Assembly: GCA_905221605.1 (NCBI GenBank)
Contig: CAJNDS010000258.1
Span: 338,001 to 402,000 of the forward strand
Source of the DNA: Symbiodinium natans
Taxonomy: Eukaryota; Sar; Dinophyceae; Suessiales; Symbiodiniaceae
Reading direction: 5' to 3'
Length of the DNA: 64,000 nt
Part shown: one piece after another, positions 1-10,442 of the stretch
How positions within the stretch are numbered: position 1 is the stretch's first letter
Layout: each line of letters opens with the position of its first letter
Notes under the pieces: generated by a model
The model's input: the letters and a program-made list of their open reading frames with translations, nothing else
Databases searched by the model: none
Told to the model about the DNA's origin: nothing
Program-made: the position numbers and the translations under genes

Positions 1-124
1 TGAGAGTACCATACATGGCTCTGAGCCCGCGCCGACATGAGGAAAACAAGAAGCAACACCGTGTGGCGCAGGCACAGAACGAAATGGATGAAGATGAATC
101 TCACAGTTCAATCGGCACGCGACC

Positions 125-922
125 TTCATCGCTTTCATGGCCTTCATCGCCTGCCACTTAAAATTTCACAGAAGGGCAAGCATCGTAACCAAAGTTAGTT
201 TATGGGCTTTATGGGCACTTTGGCGATGCAAGGGGAGAAAGGCTGCAGTCAGGAGGACGCCACGTGGAGAGGAAACCCATTGGAGAGAAGTGTCCATCGC
301 CGCGCTCCCCCCCAAAATCGCCCATCCGATGACAGAACCATCGGCTTCCGACGGCTGGCGCCTTCATTGACTTCATGCTCTTCATTGCCGGGGCATCCTC
401 GTCATCCGCCTTCTTCATTGCCTGCGGAAACAATGCAGGCAAACATGTGACACTTGCGAAAATATTTGCCACGTACGCTCTGCTCAGTTCTGTCAAAGTG
501 GTGGGAGGATGCAAGTAGGCCATCCAGCCCAAATACTTGCCTTCATAGCTTTCATCGCCTTCATGGCCTGTCAAGCAGAATCCGGGGTTCTTGTGTTGCC
601 GCAGTGTGGAGCCACAGTACAAACATTCTCTCTTTAGACTAACAGAGTTTGTAGTTCAGTGATGGGTGGGTTCTGTTCGTCATTTTCGGCTGCCTGCGGG
701 CACACTGAGTGCAGCCGGGTCTTTCTTTTCACTACTGTATGCACCAGCAAAGTGCGAGTCATTGAATGCCGCCTTCATGGCCTTCATGGCTTTCATGGCC
801 TTCATAGCCTGCCCAGTGCAGCTGGCGAAACACCCTTGAACTTAAAGAACAAACCCACGGATATTGAGGACACTTTCAGGACTCAGGACATTGACAGCAG
901 TGCCTTCATTGCCTTCATGGGA
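125..922. repeat. Spaced TTCATNGCC nonamer clusters
   Basis: Five short clusters of the 9-base unit TTCAT(G/C/A/T)GCC lie at about 125-155, 362-417, 541-570, 772-815 and 902-920, separated by roughly 100-240 bases of non-repeat sequence. In one plus-strand frame each cluster reads Ala-Phe-Met/Ile repeats, often closing with Cys. In the other direction it reads Met-Lys-Ala repeats. Open frames cross the clusters in several frames, so coding is possible but not shown. A related 9-base unit (ATGCCATCA) occurs at 2334-2355. No other gene is recognisable in the first 1.3 kb. Confidence 0.6.
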
Positions 923-1349
923 GCCATGACGAGAGTTGCGGCCGGGCTTTTGGAAGCGAAGCGCTGTAGAGCAGAAGGTGGCTGCAGCCAAAATACTCCG
1001 GGGGAGCGCGCGGAGCCCCAAAAGCAGAGCAGATCCGATAGCCCGAGGAGAAAAACTTGTTTATGCCCGCTACTCGACTCCGAACCCCCACCCTCACCTC
1101 ACTCTCTGCATGCCTGGGCTTGCTCGGCTGCCCTCGAACAAAAGGGGGGGGGGGGGGGTTCTCCCACGTCTGCAGTAAACAACACACACACCCCTTTTTT
1201 TGTGGCTCGGCTGGCACGCTGAGGTTCGGCCATGAACCCTGAAACCCTCGAACGTACTGAACTCTATAGCTTTCACCCAAAACTGCGAACAGCACACCCC
1301 CCCTCAAACAAAAACCTTGAAACCCCTACTACGCTGGCCCTACTTCTGC

Positions 1350-1454
1350 CTACTTCTGCCCAAACTCGCGCCGGTCGAAGTCGCGCGTCTGGGCAACCGG
1401 AAACCATCCTTGGTTGCTGGGCTGGTCGAACTGGTAGCCGAAGTAGTAGTCTTC
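1350..1454 (-). CDS. Terminal exon with GWFP motif (SH3-like end)
   Basis: A minus-strand exon runs from an acceptor-like GGGAG at 1455 to a TAG stop at 1350, coding 34 residues. It is rich in aromatic and acidic residues, opens with EDYYFGYQFD, carries NQGWFPVAQ in the middle and ends REFGQK. The GWFP core resembles the fourth strand of SH3 domains, but the piece is too short to assign the family. All three minus frames are partly open here; this frame was chosen for its composition, splice acceptor and natural stop. Upstream exons (above 1455) were not resolved. Confidence 0.45.
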   Translation of the reverse strand, partial: EDYYFGYQFDQPSNQGWFPVAQTRDFDRREFGQK

Positions 1455-3190
1455 CTCCCGGGCGGCTTCTTAGGTTGCTTGGATCCATTTCCGATTCTTT
1501 TTCCGGGTTGCAGCGGCCTCTGCCCCAAATGCTGTTGTGCGCACCCAACGCGACAAAGGAAGAGCGAGCATGGAACACCAAACCTCTACCGCAGAGTTCA
1601 AACCCCGTGTTCGACGGCTCTTGCCCAGAAAGGCAGATGGCTGTACCTGCGGGGTGTGCATCGTTAGCCTATAGTCCACCTAATCGCCGTACAGGGCACG
1701 GATCGCTTGCGAACCCCCCAATCCATGACAACACCATGGAAGCGACCAGAGCTCGCATTCCCTAATGGATCCTAATGGCCTGGAGGTGCGTGGCGACAAC
1801 GAGGGCGCCATTCTGCACGGACAGGTAGCCGATCTGGAGTCGCGCTTTGGGACATTTTGCGAGTGGGTTTTCAAGGAGCTTAGAGGATAGTGGAGGATGG
1901 CGACGGGTCGGGCTCTAAGTACCGCCACAGAGGTATACAAACGCCGTCCTCGACCCCGCCCATGGCAGGAACTCTTGTTGTAGGTGAGGCCACGACTCTC
2001 TGAGACTTGGAAATCCTCACACGAACCTACAGCCCTCAAAGCAACAATGCCAAACCTCTCCAACCCGGCAAACGGCGCTTAACTGTGCAACCCTGCATCA
2101 CCGAATCAAGACTTCATGGACCACCGATTGGGCCTCCATGTTGCCTTTGATGTCCTGATTGGCCTCTTGTCACAGATTTGCAACCGGGGTGGCTGAGGCT
2201 GGAGGGTTCCAGAGTTTTGATTTCTTCCGCGGCCCTGGCAATTAAAGCTGGGAGGTTTGGGTTGTTGCCAGGCAAGGAGTTGTCTGGGCTGGGTGGGGGG
2301 GGGGGCTTCCCTAACCACTGCCAGCTACCCTCAATGCCATCAATGCCATCAATGCTCTTGTTCTGAGTTCTGAACCCCTACCTCAGCTTCACCCGACATG
2401 CTGAATCCTTGAGCTGTCAAGCACAAACTTGAAAAAAACCGTTCAAACCTCTGAGCCCTCTCCGCCGTTCACTCTAGACCAACGGCTGACTGCCCTGCCA
2501 AGTGGCTGTGCGGAAGCAGGGTGGCTTCTTGGCCTCGGGTGAAAGCAAGGCCAACAACGCCGTCTGTCTCTCCTCTCTCAGCCTCTACGGCTCCTACTCT
2601 CTGTCTTTCTTTTGTCGGTTTTTCCTCCGCGCGGGCAAACACTCGAGCCGAATCGCCCCGCATCTTTCCACTATGCCTGGACTACTACAGTAAAACCAGG
2701 GCACATCGTAGGCACCTTCGAAGTTGTTTTGGTTCTGACTCTGCGTGCTCGACCTGCCACATTGACTCTCAGGGCCTCAAAAATCCTTTGAAACCGGAGA
2801 TTCTCGGGAGAAGTTTTCCCATTATTGTTATTATGTTTATCTTTTTGGGGGCGGGGTGGGGCAGAGGGTCGAGCAAGATGTCTACAACTCCAGGTCTAAG
2901 TTCCGGCTTTGGCGCCTGGACATTCTGGCGGCTACTAGCTTTGCATGAGCTGGAGAAACGGACATGGGTTCCCATCAAGCTGTCAAGGTAACTCAAGAGC
3001 CATCCCAGACTTCACAAGCAACCAACTACAGAAAGCCTTCAACCCCTGACAGGCCTCGCACTGGCCAGCTCCTTCTCTAACTCCTTGGCGTCCCGCCCCA
3101 TGCCCCCGACCCAAGGTTAGGCTTGAAGATAGACCCCGGGAATCGGTCTTGTGGCTTTACTTACGCACAGAGTTGCGATCACAGAGACTC
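1455..3190. other. Unresolved, no firm gene
   Basis: Only short overlapping open frames are present. The sequence includes a short G run near 2294 and the small ATGCCATCA repeat at 2334-2355. I see no splice-supported exon or family motif. Confidence 0.4.
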
Positions 3191-3194
3191 CAGC

Positions 3195-3398
3195 GTGTGT
3201 GCGTGTGTGTGCGTGTGTGTGCGTGCGTGTGCGTGTGCGTGTGCGTGTGCGTGTGCGTGTGCGTGTGCGTGTGCGTGTGCGTGTGCGTGTGCGTGTGCGT
3301 GTGCGTGTGCGTGTGCGTGTGCGGGTGCGTGTGCGGGTGCGTGTGCGGGTGCGTGTGCGGGTGCGTGTGCGGGTGCGTGTGTGGGTGTGTGTGTGTGT

Positions 3399-3453
<55 letters not shown>

Positions 3454-3571
3454 TGTGTGTGTGTCTGTGTGTGTGTGTGTGTGTTTTCTGTTGTGTGTTT
3501 TCTGTTGTGTGTGTGTGTGCTCTGTGTGTGTGTGTGCGTGTGCTGTGTGTGTGTGTGTCTCTGTGTGTGTG

Positions 3572-3611
<40 letters not shown>
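3195..3611. repeat. Large (TG)n / (TGTGCG)n microsatellite
   Basis: About 415 bases of nearly pure alternating purine-pyrimidine sequence. The left part is built from GTGTGC hexamers with GGTGCG variants, and the right part is (GT)n with a few TCTG interruptions. Long open frames on both strands are artefacts of the repeat. Alternating CG/TG of this length is a strong candidate for Z-DNA formation. Confidence 0.95.
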
Positions 3612-4485
3612 CTCGGGATCTTCACGCTCAGGCCCCACCGATAAGGAACTTAAAGCAGGTGATCTACCATCATGGGTGCTCCTTACACCCTCAACCCTAT
3701 AAACCCTAAATAACCCCTCAAGCAGCAACAAACTTACGGAGGCCTTCCTTCGACTTTTTGGGGGGAGAGAGGGAGATGTTGCCAAGCGGCGGCCACTTTG
3801 GATTCCGCGGCGCTGAGCCGCGATTCGGTGGAGCGCAGCCGCCCCTGCAGAGATTGAAGGCCACTGACAGAATGGAAGAATAGAATGGTACAGACGAACA
3901 GAATGATATAGAATAATGGACGAACAAAATCATGGAATCATAGGAATCACAGAAAAATTGACGAGTAGAAAATAGAGCAAACATGCTTCCTGAAATACCT
4001 GAACCCCTCCGCCCCACTGTCTACGCAGACGGCCTGGAGCTCGGTGACCCGTCGGTGGCTCTCTTGGAGCACCTGGTTCTCCAACCTGTGGAGGACTGGT
4101 CAGAGACTTCTCCCCTACTTGTAGCGGCTCATGGGCTTTTGGGCTCTAGTTTGTGCTTGCGCTCTCTCCTCTCCCCTCTCTCTCTTCCTCCCTCCTCCTC
4201 TTTCTGTCTCTTTGTCGGCCGGGCTACGGGCAGACATCCTTCCTTCAAGGCTCGGCAAGAAAACAATGAGGCTAAGCGGCCAACCAGGATTTGGAGGAAA
4301 ACCAACACCCGATATGAGACAACCCCTGAACACCACCAATTCATCAGCTCCAGGCTGGGGGCAATCTTATAAGCCCCCATGTACGCACAAGCAAAGATTG
4401 AGCCCGCCGAACACCTCAGGTCTGAACGTCTGCGCTCTGAACGTCCACGCGCTTACAAACAGCCATGGTGCACTACACGCCTGTA

Positions 4486-4587
4486 TACATATGTTTACAT
4501 ATGTTTACATATGTTTACATATGTTTACATATGTTTACATATGTGTTTACATATGTTTACATATGTTTATACATATGTTTACATCAG
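4486..4587. repeat. 10-bp tandem repeat TTACATATGT
   Basis: About ten copies of a 10-base unit (TTACATATGT with small variants). The period is close to one helical turn. No gene is seen in 3612-5193; 3860-3970 is A-rich low-complexity sequence with repeated GAATGGA/GAATAGA-like words. Confidence 0.9.
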
Positions 4588-5193
4588 AGCCAGGAAGCTT
4601 GTACTCTTGCATGCGGCACCTTAGGTGCGAGTCGGCTTGTCAGAGGGGCAACACGAGGCAACACAAGGGCAACACCCACAAAACATCATATTAGGGCAGA
4701 TCTCGAAACCGTTCTTCCCTCTTAGGGTACCTCGCTTCAACCGCAGCCAGATCTTCGGGATGAACCAGAAAGGCCAGAATATCGGGAGCCTAGCCGGGCT
4801 TAGCCGTATCTTCTTGTCAACAAGCAGGACGCGGGTCACCCAGGCTTCTCCCATCAAGAGAAGCAAGCTCAACTCAAAGTGCGCCACTCTCCGTTACTCC
4901 CCTGCCTCTGGGGGCCGTCGGTTTGAGGGTTTCAGGCTTTTGCTTCCGGTTGCGGGTCACATTCGGCTACTTCTGAGGGAGGAAAGAGGCAAAGGAAAAT
5001 ACATGGCAGGTCGCGATCCTGGCTAGAAGGTCCACCGTAGAATTCAGAAGTGACATTCCTGAAGCCTCGAAGTCGAAGTGCCACAGTTCCCTTGCCCCCC
5101 CCTCCCCCCCCCACCCCCCCGGGAAATGGAAGCCATGTCTACTCTATGCTGCCACAGCCCCCCAAGTCCCAGAGGTCCTAGTCTTAGAGCCAG

Positions 5194-5355
5194 TGCTCCG
5201 CCAAGCCGCTGCCCCAGTTGCCGCATGAGCTGCGCAAGCGTGTCGCCTGGCTCCCCACCGGCATCGCCGCCGGCATTGGCTCCGGCATTGCCTTTGCTGC
5301 CTTTGCTGCCCTCCTGTGGCCAAAGTTCTGGGAATGGCGGAGCCAGCTGGCGTAG
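5194..5355 (+). CDS. Terminal exon encoding a C-terminal membrane anchor
   Basis: Plus-strand exon of 53 codons plus TAG. An in-frame stop just upstream (TAG at 5185) means it must be entered by splicing; the acceptor is CCAG at 5190-5193, preceded by a C-rich region that could serve as a pyrimidine tract. The peptide has a basic segment (ELRKRVAWLP), then a long Gly/Ala/Ile/Phe hydrophobic helix (IAAGIGSGIAFAAFAALL), then WPKFWEWRSQLA. This is the layout of a tail-anchored or C-terminal single-pass membrane protein with a Trp-rich interface. Upstream exons were not found. It is one of the few plus-strand exons in the window. Confidence 0.55.
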   Translation, partial: CSAKPLPQLPHELRKRVAWLPTGIAAGIGSGIAFAAFAALLWPKFWEWRSQLA

Positions 5356-5861
5356 GAGTGCCAACGTGAAAACTAATGCATCTCAAACTGTCGCCAAGTA
5401 TGCTGCTGCTATGAGAACCGACAGTCTGCCACAAGGACGATCAGGCTCCAGTACCTTAAGCTGTGATCGCGAATGTGCACCGACTTGCCCAACCCCAGGG
5501 ACCAACAGCCAACAGCCGAAACAGATCGGGACCCCCAAGCTAACACCCGAAAGCTTCGGGATCACACTCCGACGCGGACCTCCGCCTTCGCCAAAGATCC
5601 GTCACCAGTGCTCGCAGCTTGCTTCTGCTTGTTTCCAGGAGCCATTGCACCAGAACGACGGACGATTCTCGTCACAGCTACAAAAGATGAATGCCTACTC
5701 TGCTGGAAAATAGCTGAAAGGGGGATTCATGTTGGGACGGGAGCTCGGGAAAGGTTCGACCACAGCCGTAGCCACGTACTGAGTACTGGAAACTGGGCTG
5801 CTCAACTACGATTCAACATCTGAGCCCTGCGAACACCCTCGAGCTTAGCATACCCTGCCTA

Positions 5862-5939
5862 CATGGGCTATTATACCCTATAACCCCTTAAAAAGGCCCT
5901 TTATAGGGTTAGGGGAATGATAAGGCCTAGTAGCCCATG
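5862..5939. repeat. Foldback element (MITE-like)
   Basis: Imperfect inverted repeat with ends CATGGGCTA and TAGCCCATG. The inner arms contain ACCCTATAACCCC and TTATAGGGTTAGGGG, so the stem itself is built from telomere-like words. There is no transposase nearby. The rest of 5356-7436 holds no firm gene; 6869-6887 is a G run. Confidence 0.6.
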
Positions 5940-7242
5940 CTGGTAAGCCTTACTCCAGGACTCCCGTGCTCGCATGATGAGGGTAGCGAATCCATGCTGA
6001 TGCAGATCACACCAGGGGTCCACAGGATACCCAAACTACCCTGTCGAGCCCAGGCTGGACGACTTCCAGGCTGCGGATCCCTTTGAAGGCCTCTTAGACA
6101 AACTGAAGGGAAATCTCCCAGCAGCCTTCTGCCTGAAGCACAAAGCCTCCACACTTCAGGCAGCAGCCGCTGTTCATCACTGTTATAAGTGACTGTTGAC
6201 GCGCTCTTTTTGCGCGACAGCCTGGCTTGGAAACGGAGGGCACCTCGGCTGCCCACAGGAGGCTTTGAGACCTTCGACTTTCCTGATGTTGAACTCTATC
6301 AAGCCCCAAAGCCACAACCCTAAATCCCCGTAGCTCCGTCCCAAGTGTCGACACTGAAACCCCAACGGACCCCAATTGCCGAGGCCGCCGCGGCTCACGA
6401 AGCTCGCCGCCTCTTTCGGGCCTGGCGCCACAGCCCCCCCAACAGCCACCCTCGTGCCTCATTGCCATGCCCCGTAAGCTCTTAAACGCATCTTGGCTGG
6501 AGAGGCCTTTGGGCTACTGCAAAACATCATGGCTAACGGGCGAGCCAAAAAAAAGTGCTGAAACACTTCGTAAGCAAATATAAAAAAAGTTAATAAAGCA
6601 CCAGAGCTTTTTCGGGGCTCTCTTCTCTGATTCTCTACTTCGCTCCACTCCTCTTCTGGGAGCTGTTCGGTGCAAAAAGGTGGGGGAAGGCGCGCAACAG
6701 TTGAAGGTGAAACAGGAACTTGAGACCTGTGGACCCTTGGCTGAGACTCGTTCTTTGATATGTCGAGTTCCTTTCCCACGCCAGGCTCTCTCGCGCGCCA
6801 TCGCAGTGACAAAGGCTGATATACGGATGGAACATGCAGTTCGCGGCAATGGAAAAATGGAGCGGTCGGGGGGGGGGGGGGGGGGTATGGGGGGGAGCAA
6901 CATGGTGGCACAACAAATTGCGATCTGGTGTTCCAAGCAGCATTCTTTGAGAGGAGGCACCAGATCAATCCTCTAAGATTCCCATTGTTTTTGTTTTTTT
7001 CGCTTGCTTTTGAGACATCAATTCGGGTTCTTTTTCTGTTTGATCTGTTCCGGCACTTCTTTGCCAGGGGCGCTGAATTAACAACAAAGGGCAAAGAGAT
7101 GATTAAGAAAGCTCCTGGGGGGGGAATTTACGTCCTAACATTCGCGAACTTCTGTAACGACTTAACACAAGGCCAAAGAATGCAAACCCAAACGCTACGT
7201 AAACCCTGGATAATGATCGTAGCAATATTAGTACAAAATAGG

Positions 7243-7410
7243 AACAGAAATAATATTACTAATAATAGTACTAGTACTGATAGTGGTGGTGGTAATGATA
7301 GTAGTGAAAGTAATAGTCGTGATGGTAGTGATGGTAGCAATACGAGTAAGGGTGGTTGTAATAGTAAGAATACTACTAGCTAGTATATAGTAGTAATATC
7401 AATAAAGTCG
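7243..7410. repeat. Degenerate ATA/GTA trinucleotide region
   Basis: About 165 bases dominated by RTA/ATR triplets (AATAGTA, GATGGTA and so on), with a second smaller patch at 7886-7955. The Asn/Ser/Gly-rich open frame across it is best explained by the repeat. Confidence 0.7.
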
Positions 7411-7437
7411 TAATAATCGAGCCTAGCCTAAGCTCAC

Positions 7438-7548
7438 CCCAGGCCTTCGGCTCGCGGGGCTTGATCTTCCGCTTCCCCGATCGCGACCTGGCGTTGAAGA
7501 AGGGGGCTTTCTTCTTCACACGCCTCCAACCGGGATGAGGTGCGTGGT
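7438..7548 (-). CDS. Internal exon, basic protein (unknown)
   Basis: A 111-nt exon between acceptor CTCTCAG (7549-7555) and donor GTGAGC (starting 7437). It opens at phase 1 and closes one base into a codon. The 36 residues are strongly basic (WRRVKKKAPFF, RSGKRKIKPREPKAW), suggesting a nuclear or nucleic-acid-binding region. The intron on its 5' side ends in CCCTATAAA repeats (7556-7680 on the plus strand). The plus strand is also open and has splice-like ends; minus is preferred because nearly all firm genes here are on minus. Confidence 0.45.
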
Positions 7549-7555
7549 CTGAGAG

Positions 7556-7680
7556 GGTTTAGGGTTTATAGGGTTTATAGGCTTTACAGGGTTTATAGGG
7601 TTTATAGGGTTTATAGGGTTTATAGGGTTTATAGGGTTTATAGGGTTTATAGGGTTTATAGGGTTTATAGGGTTTAGGGT
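7556..7680. repeat. TTTATAGGG nonamer array
   Basis: About thirteen copies of TTTATAGGG, a variant of TTTAGGG with an extra TA, with heptamers at both ends. It directly abuts the exon at 7438-7548 and would be the 3' end of its upstream intron on the minus strand. Confidence 0.95.
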
Positions 7681-7955
7681 TTGAGGGCCAGGGGTTGGGA
7701 GACTTGAGGGCCGGTTTGAGGGGTTGTGAGCTGAAGGCTGTCGACAGCAGGGCCTCCTCCACCACCAACTCCCCCCCTCTCCGAGTGTCGCACCTCGCAG
7801 CCAGGCTCTCCAGGCCTGCAAGGGTGCCGCTGATGCCATCTTCCACACCTCTGGACTTTCGGGTCTTTGCAAAAAAAAAAACAAGAATAGTAATCATGGT
7901 GATAATCGTTATAATAGTAATAAGAGTAACAAAGTAATAATAGTAATAATAGCAA

Positions 7956-8619
7956 TGAGTGACTTTGGCTGAGTTTACCTCTTCCCCTGAGTTCCCCTCC
8001 TCCTTCTTCGCTACAAGTAGGGCTTCACGATGAGGTGTCAAGTTGTATCAGGAGAAGGGGAGTGGCCCTTCTCGCGAACCGATCCATCCTGATTTCCTCA
8101 GAGCCGTTCAAGCAGCTGCCATAATATGGAGCCATTGGAACCTGTTCAAATCGGCCCTGTAAAGCCCTGGACCTGCTCGTCGGCAAATTTCGAGACCCTA
8201 CTTTTTCCAAGGGCGGAGCCTTCCTTGGTGTAGCCGCCCTCGAGCATCAGAACCTCGCGGGGACGGGGGGAACTTTCGGATCCAGTTTCCGGCCTCTGCT
8301 TGGAAGTTTTGGGAGGGCTGAGAGGGTGCCGCCCACTGATTCCCAAAGAGGATGGCTGCTCTCTCAGATCAACCCAAGCATCACGGCGTAGCGGCAGGGC
8401 CCCAGCCTGCCTTCCCCCCCCCCCCCCCCCCCCCCCCCAAGTGCAACTGCAAAGCAGCTCTTCTCAGGCCGCCGCTACTGGGGCTTTCTTCGGCAGCCTC
8501 GAGAAGGGATTCTTGGTTTAGGCTTGAGGGCTTAGGGTTTTGGGTTTTGGAGGGTTTTGGGTTTACGGAGATGAAGGGGCTTTTGTGCCGCTTTGAGCCC
8601 GGGGCGCCCCCAAAGCCCC

Positions 8620-8681
<62 letters not shown>

Positions 8682-9150
8682 AAAAAAAGACAAGAAACAC
8701 CAAACCATCCCAGACCCTGTACTCGTACTTGCAAGTATCAAGAAAAGATGGGAACAGCCGCAAGATTCCACGTGCGCACGTTGTTGACTTCGATGGCTTC
8801 ACTTTAGCAGTCCCCTCTATTGTTGGAGCCACCAGAAAGTATGTTTCAAGGGGCTCTGTGAAAGAGCGGGGGATTCAGCTTCGAAGCGCTTGGAAAGGAG
8901 CTCACCCTCTGAAAGCAGCCACCCCCGCCCCCCCCCCCCAGCTGTGAACTCTAGAGGCTGCCCTGGCTGCTCTGCATTCCATCGGGGGCGGTGCAGGAGT
9001 GCTCGGGTCGCGGCATTTCAGGCAAGGCAGACATGAATTTCTGCGGGGTGTTCTAGACTAGCTACAGTGAAGCACTCAACTTGATAGGAACCGGATGGAA
9101 CCGGCCTGAAGCCGGAGAAGAGGCTCCGGTACTGAGGCTTGCAGAGCCCG
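7956..9150. other. No firm gene; two poly-C runs
   Basis: Contains a C run at about 8417-8438 and the longest homopolymer in the window at 8622-8679, plus degenerate TTTAGGG-like sequence at 8526-8566. A short plus-strand open segment at 8440-8520 ends near the degenerate repeat but has no clear donor. Confidence 0.5.
8622..8679. repeat. 58-base poly-C tract
   Basis: An uninterrupted run of 58 C residues. Other long runs lie at 11929-11967 (C), 17168-17203 (G), 27021-27052 and 27054-27073 (C), 43193-43220 (C) and 51463-51484 (C). Confidence 0.95.
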
Positions 9151-9217
9151 CGACCAACCTGCCCACGTTGAGAGGTGAGCATTCTCTCTTTTGTTTTTCT
9201 TGGGGGGGGAGGGTTTC

Positions 9218-9308
9218 GGGTTTAGGGTTTAGGGTTTGGGGTTTACGGTTTACAGGGTACAGGGTTTAGGGTTTAGGGTTTAGGGCTTAGGGCTTAGGGT
9301 TTCGGGTT
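9218..9308. repeat. TTTAGGG tract
   Basis: Degenerate TTTAGGG heptamers (with TTCGGG, TTACGG and GCTTAGG variants) lie directly downstream of the minus-strand exon 9314-9407, where they read as CCCTAAA on the coding strand. Confidence 0.9.
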
Positions 9309-9313
9309 TAGGC

Positions 9314-9655
9314 CCCCCTCCTTCTTGTCGGAAATCCTGGACTCTTTCTGGTGAAGGTCCAGGCCCAGCCCGACGAAGAGCCCGTCGGGTAGGAAGCTCT
9401 TCATCTCCTGCGGCGAACGGCAAACATAAACCTGGAGAACCCTGAACCCTAAACCCTAAACCCTAAACTGAACCTTACCCTCCAACAGTCAGTCGTCCCC
9501 CAGTTGCTGAGTGTGATGTACGAGTAGTCAATATTCAAACATCTTGTCGTGCACGATGGACAACAAGCGATGGTGAGGCTTCGGGTCCTTATCGAGCTCG
9601 TTGCGCCAGCGCTGATATCTTGTGATCAGCCCTTCGTTCTTGCTGCTCGCCGTGC
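9314..9655 (-). CDS. Two exons of an unknown protein, with a 1-base frameshift
   Basis: Exon one (9655 to 9479) follows acceptor CGAAG and reads TASSKNEGLITRYQRW, then NELDKDPKPHHRLL and SIVHDKMFEY. One extra T then shifts the frame, and the reading resumes as DYSYITLSNWGTTDCWR up to donor GTAAGG. A 71-nt intron (9408-9478) holding three perfect TTTAGGG units and two TTCAGGG variants ends CCGCAG. Exon two (9407 to about 9314) reads EMKSFLPDGLFVGLGLDL then HQKESRISDKKEG and leaves by a GC donor into CCCTAAA sequence. Phases of the two exons agree. The frameshift could be a sequencing error or a sign of a decayed copy. The protein family is not recognised. A further exon may start at 9150. Confidence 0.5.
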
Positions 9656-10170
9656 CTTCGAGTCAGGGAAGTTCTTGATTCGTCCAAGTGCTCTCCGGGC
9701 CAACGACCGCAACAGAAATCAGCTGAAGCTGCCAAACCTCCCATGGCCCCGACCTCGCGTAACGCTCTGCGGCAGGAGGGTGTCCCGCACCCGCACCTGC
9801 TCTGGCGTCAACTAGACTTCGGCTAGCATTCCGAATTCAGGGTGGTTAATCAACCAGTACAAGATTGCGGCGACTACGTGCCAACTCCTGAGACACAGCC
9901 CTTGCCCCACAAGCTGGAAAGCTCCACACCTCAAGCCAAGTCCCATTGCCCAGCCTAAATCCTCAGCATACCTCGAACTTAAAGTCTGACAGGCTGAAAA
10001 AAATCCGACAGGCACCAATGAAGCACAGTGCATCTACAACATCTAGAGCAGGCTCTCAGTTTAAGCGAGGAACATCTCAACGTAACCCGAAAACCCTGAA
10101 TGCACAGTCTTTCGACCCCCAAAACCCTTAAAAAGTCCCTATGAGTTATGGAGGGCCCGATATGCCGACC

Positions 10171-10442
10171 TCAAAGGCACGCTGCCGATGCAGGTTTCGT
10201 TTCACCGAGTGCCAGGAGGAGCCCGGGTTCCTTGTCTCTTGAAACCCGAAAAAGAGGGGGGTTTAGGGTTTAGGGTTTTAGGGTTCTAGGGTTTTAGGGT
10301 TTTAGGGTTTTAGGGTTTTAGGGTTTTAGGGTTTTAGGGTTTTAGGGTTTCAGGGTTTCAGGGTTTCAGGGTTTCAGGGTTTTAGGGGTTTAGGGGTTTA
10401 GGAGGCATTTTGTTCGAGGAGCTTCTTGGAGTTCTCGAAATC
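10171..10442 (-). CDS. Two candidate exons around a CCCTAAA intron
   Basis: Exon 10442-10407 (acceptor AACCCAG, GC donor) codes DFENSKKLLEQN. A 176-nt intron whose middle 142 bases are CCCTAAA-type repeat (10259-10400) follows. After acceptor GACAAG an in-phase exon, 10230-10171, codes EPGLLLALGETKPASAACL and a TGA stop. The agreement of phase and the position of the repeat are the support. Family unknown. Confidence 0.35.
10259..10400. repeat. TTTTAGGG/TTTAGGG tract
   Basis: About nineteen units, many with an extra T (TTTTAGGG) and a run of TTTCAGGG variants, forming most of a candidate 176-nt intron on the minus strand. Confidence 0.95.

Noticed and set aside
3117-3785. Long open frames in all directions across the TG repeat
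   Set aside because: They are a direct product of the dinucleotide repeat.
9314-9407. Interpretation of 9175-9487 as one plus-strand intron with inverted repeat ends
   Set aside because: The enclosed sequence is open on minus with good acceptor and phase agreement, and the flanking minus exon is clearly coding.
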